Shown here: positions 6,069 to 7,407 of the stretch, one piece after another
Layout: each line of letters begins with the position of its first letter
Position numbering within the stretch: the first letter of the stretch is position 1
Source: Listeria marthii FSL S4-120
GTDB taxonomy: Bacteria; Bacillota; Bacilli; Lactobacillales; Listeriaceae
DNA: 7,407 nucleotides
Reading direction: 5' to 3'
Assembly: GCA_000183865.1 (NCBI GenBank)
Contig: CM001047.1
Coordinates: forward strand, 2,372,657 to 2,380,063
Position numbers and translations under genes: made by a program
The notes under the pieces: generated by a model
The model's input: only the letters and a program-made list of their open reading frames with translations
Told to the model about the DNA's origin: nothing
Databases searched by the model: none

Positions 6069-6095
6069 AAAAAGCACCGCGCTAGCAGTACTTTT
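6064..6095 (-). terminator. Terminator of the antiterminator gene
   Basis: Bases 6085-6095 and 6070-6080 form an 11-bp stem around a 4-base loop, followed by a run of seven T on the minus strand. As minus-strand RNA it is fully paired, with two G-U wobbles. As plus-strand RNA the same positions become C-A mismatches and the T-tract is short, so it should act mainly for the minus-strand gene. Its U-tract overlaps the stop codon of the convergent SdpI-like gene. Confidence 0.72.
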
Positions 6096-6128
6096 CTGTA
6101 ATCCATTACATATAAGTCCAAAAAAAAT

Positions 6129-6986
6129 TTAGTCTTCCTTTTTAATTATCGTATTACGTTCTGTGACGCGATAAATATGAATTGTAAGATAGACACGTTC
6201 GTCTCTCGTTAATTCGGTATGATGCGTATTAATTAAATAAGCATCAATTTTTTTCGTGCATTTAAAAGCTTCTGGGTATTTAATTTGCACTTGTTCGTAT
6301 AAAAAGTCATCGCCGGAATCGACAATTTCTTTTCGAAGTAAACGTTGTGCGAAATACTGTAAATGTGTAATAAAGCGTGTATAGTTCAGTGAAGTTTCAT
6401 CTAAAACCATGCCATAGTGATAAGTGACGATACTTAAAATATCTTGAACAATTTGGGTCATTGCTACTGTCATGTGCATTTGTTGTCCATCTTGTCTAGC
6501 ATTTACAATGTGAAGTGCGATAAAACCTGCCTCATCTTCATCCAAGCGAATGCCAACTTCTTGTTCGATAAAATCTAATGCCTTCATGCCAACTAAATAT
6601 TCCGCATGATAAAATCGTTTTATTTCCCATAATAGTGCGTTTTTCAAATTAATACCTTGATTATACCGTGACACTGCGAAGTTAATATGGTCCGTGAGAG
6701 TCAAATAAATATTGTCACTTAAATCTGTTTCCAGCGTTTCTTGCGCATACTGGACAACATCATCCGCAACACGTAAATGTTTCAGTGGTATCTCGCTAAG
6801 TAATTCAGAGAGCTTTTCTGAAAGTTCATGTGTTTCCATTACGAATGTTTTCTCAATATTGGCTACCTCCACCTCATCGCCAATCTTCTTTTGAAAAGCA
6901 AGACCACGGCCCATCACGACAGACTCCTTGCCACTTTTACCCTCGGCGATTACAACATTGTTATTCAGTATTTTTTTGATAATCAT
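6129..6986 (-). CDS. BglG/LicT-family transcriptional antiterminator
   Basis: This 285-residue RNA-binding regulator stabilises a RAT hairpin and so prevents early termination of sugar-use transcripts. The N-terminal RNA-binding CAT domain (1-55) opens MIIKKILNNNVVIA and includes GRGLAFQKKIGDEV (26-39). PRD1 (about 65-170) carries His100 (LTDHINFA) and His159 (IALHIVNA). PRD2 (about 171-285) carries His208 (THLQYFAQRLL) and His270 (TIHIYRV). These four match the PTS-phosphorylated histidines of LicT, so control by HPr and a sugar permease is expected. Start ATG 6986 has AGAGGTG at good spacing; an ATG four bases upstream is out of frame and stops after nine codons. Its own leader holds a RAT and terminator, predicting positive autoregulation, and a cre site covers the promoter. 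No PTS gene is adjacent. The RAT fits beta-glucoside systems; the actual sugar is unknown. Confidence 0.93.
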   Translation of the reverse strand: MIIKKILNNNVVIAEGKSGKESVVMGRGLAFQKKIGDEVEVANIEKTFVMETHELSEKLSELLSEIPLKHLRVADDVVQYAQETLETDLSDNIYLTLTDHINFAVSRYNQGINLKNALLWEIKRFYHAEYLVGMKALDFIEQEVGIRLDEDEAGFIALHIVNARQDGQQMHMTVAMTQIVQDILSIVTYHYGMVLDETSLNYTRFITHLQYFAQRLLRKEIVDSGDDFLYEQVQIKYPEAFKCTKKIDAYLINTHHTELTRDERVYLTIHIYRVTERNTIIKKED

Positions 6987-7006
6987 GCATTTTCACCTCT
7001 TTCAAA

Positions 7007-7073
7007 AGAAAAAAACCCAAACTAATTCCAACGCTATTGATACCAAAATAGCACTTGAATTAATTCAGGTTTT
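7007..7073 (-). terminator. Leader terminator controlled by the RAT
   Basis: Arms 7047-7073 and 7012-7038 form a 27-bp stem (21 Watson-Crick pairs, five G-U wobbles, one A-G mismatch) with an 8-base loop. It is followed by a run of seven T on the minus strand. It lies between the promoter and the antiterminator gene. Its first six bases (AAAACC) are also the last six of the RAT, so the two structures exclude each other. Confidence 0.9.
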
Positions 7074-7096
7074 GCCTGCCTTAGCAGTAACAATCC
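7068..7096 (-). promoter_or_regulatory. RAT (ribonucleic antiterminator) site, BglG/LicT type
   Basis: The 29-base minus-strand element opens GGATTGTTACTGC, has a TAAG apical loop, and closes GCAGGCAAAACC. It matches the classic bgl-type RAT. The upper stem CTGC/GCAG and the lower stem GG..TT/AA..CC with the usual internal-loop bases are all present. It begins about 10 bases after the predicted transcription start and overlaps the terminator by six bases. It is the expected binding site of the protein encoded just downstream. Confidence 0.95.
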
Positions 7097-7112
7097 TATG
7101 CTTTTCTCTAAC

Positions 7113-7141
7113 ATTATAGTACAAAAAGAAACCGATTACAA
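7113..7141 (-). promoter_or_regulatory. Promoter of the antiterminator gene
   Basis: The minus strand shows -35 TTGTAA (7141-7136, 4 of 6), a 17-base spacer and a perfect -10 TATAAT (7118-7113). The expected start near 7106 gives a leader of about 120 bases containing the RAT and terminator. Confidence 0.75.
7127..7140 (-). promoter_or_regulatory. cre site (CcpA operator)
   Basis: TGTAATCGGTTTCT matches the cre consensus TGWAANCGNTNWCA at every position except the last. It covers most of the -35 box and part of the spacer of the antiterminator promoter, a position where CcpA with HPr-Ser-P would block initiation. Catabolite repression of a beta-glucoside-type regulator is biologically coherent. 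Binding is inferred from the match. Confidence 0.7.
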
Positions 7142-7205
7142 GTGGTTTTTTGATATTCAATTTTAGATTACTTTATATCTTCCCTACTTTACCATAACTT
7201 ATTCA

Positions 7206-7234
7206 TTGACATGTAGTTTTCTGCATGCTATTTT
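7206..7234 (+). promoter_or_regulatory. Promoter of the VOC-family gene
   Basis: A perfect -35 TTGACA (7206-7211) lies 17 bases before TATTTT (7229-7234), which is preceded by TGC as an extended -10. The expected start near 7241 falls at the ribosome site, implying a leader of only about 13 bases or a slightly different start. Confidence 0.55.
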
Positions 7235-7253
7235 TGGCTGGAGGTGATAAATT

Positions 7254-7407
7254 ATGGTAACACGCTCGAAGCAAATTTTTATTAACTTGCCTGTAAAAGA
7301 TTTACAAGCAACCATCGCTTTTTTCACGGAACTTGGCTACGAATTCAACCCGCAATTCACAGACGAAAATGCTACCCAAATGCTCATTGGAGAAAATATT
7401 TTGCGGT
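7254..7407 (+). CDS. VOC superfamily (glyoxalase/bleomycin resistance-like) protein, N-terminal part
   Basis: The frame runs from ATG 7254 to the right edge (51 codons seen). GGAGGTGA (7240-7247) lies 6 bases upstream. The peptide shows the first beta-alpha unit of the VOC fold: strand QIFINLPVKD (7-16), then helix LQATIAFFTELGYEFNP (17-33), then DENATQMLIGENI leading into the next strand. The INLPV-x-D-L-x-x-x-x-x-FF-x-x-LG-x-E/F pattern is characteristic of PhnB/glyoxalase-like members. Such proteins are often dimeric metalloenzymes of varied function. The metal ligands would lie largely beyond the edge, so no reaction can be assigned. It is divergent from the antiterminator gene. Confidence 0.82.
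   Translation, partial: MVTRSKQIFINLPVKDLQATIAFFTELGYEFNPQFTDENATQMLIGENILR

Noticed and set aside
5900..6121. 73-codon minus-strand frame antisense to the SdpI-like gene
   Set aside because: It has no plausible start signals and is antisense to a frame with a strong ribosome site, a promoter and a recognisable family motif.
1..7407. Novel defence island, mobile element or biosynthetic cluster
   Set aside because: I saw no transposase, integrase, CRISPR-like repeat, tRNA-flanked junction or composition break. Every gene except one small frame fits a known housekeeping, transport or stress family.

Overview
The window reads as a low-GC Firmicute chromosome segment and fits Listeria (L. monocytogenes or a close relative). 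The gene order is: a RodA/FtsW-like gene, a three-gene FecCD-type iron/heme ABC operon, a tiny hypothetical gene, a secreted-type esterase fold without a signal peptide, a lone glutamate decarboxylase, a small SdpI-like membrane protein, a LicT/BglG antiterminator and a VOC/glyoxalase gene. From memory this matches the Listeria EGD-e order lmo2428 to lmo2437, with hupDGC as the transporter and gadD3 as the decarboxylase. That species assignment is recall plus context, not a search result.

Left part (1-3071, minus strand): the first 23 codons of a RodA/FtsW-family gene run off the left edge. Upstream of it lies the operon hupD-hupG-hupC (lipoprotein, permease, ATPase), with translationally coupled junctions of 1 and 4 overlapping bases. 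An extended -10 promoter and a 15-bp Fur box with 12 of 14 consensus positions sit in front of hupD, so the operon should be expressed under iron limitation to import heme.

Middle part (3087-5702): a 54-codon hypothetical gene diverges from hupD and shares its intergenic region with the Fur box. It ends in its own terminator. A TTG-started alpha/beta-hydrolase esterase follows and converges on glutamate decarboxylase, with a shared 14-bp perfect hairpin between them. The decarboxylase has a textbook SigB promoter (GTTT-N15-GGGTAT), consistent with a role in general stress and acid tolerance. No antiporter gene lies beside it.

Right part (5705-7407): a small three-helix membrane protein is transcribed back-to-back with the decarboxylase. 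It converges on a single-gene LicT/BglG-type antiterminator whose leader holds a complete regulatory unit: a cre site over the -35, a -35/-10 promoter, a canonical RAT hairpin, an overlapping long terminator, then the gene. No sugar PTS gene accompanies it here. A divergent VOC-superfamily gene is cut by the right edge.

I found no mobile element, CRISPR array, tRNA or rRNA, and no clear sign of horizontal transfer. The region looks like ordinary core chromosome. Its most informative parts are the regulatory sites and a predicted unusual heme-ligand pair in HupD, rather than a new system.
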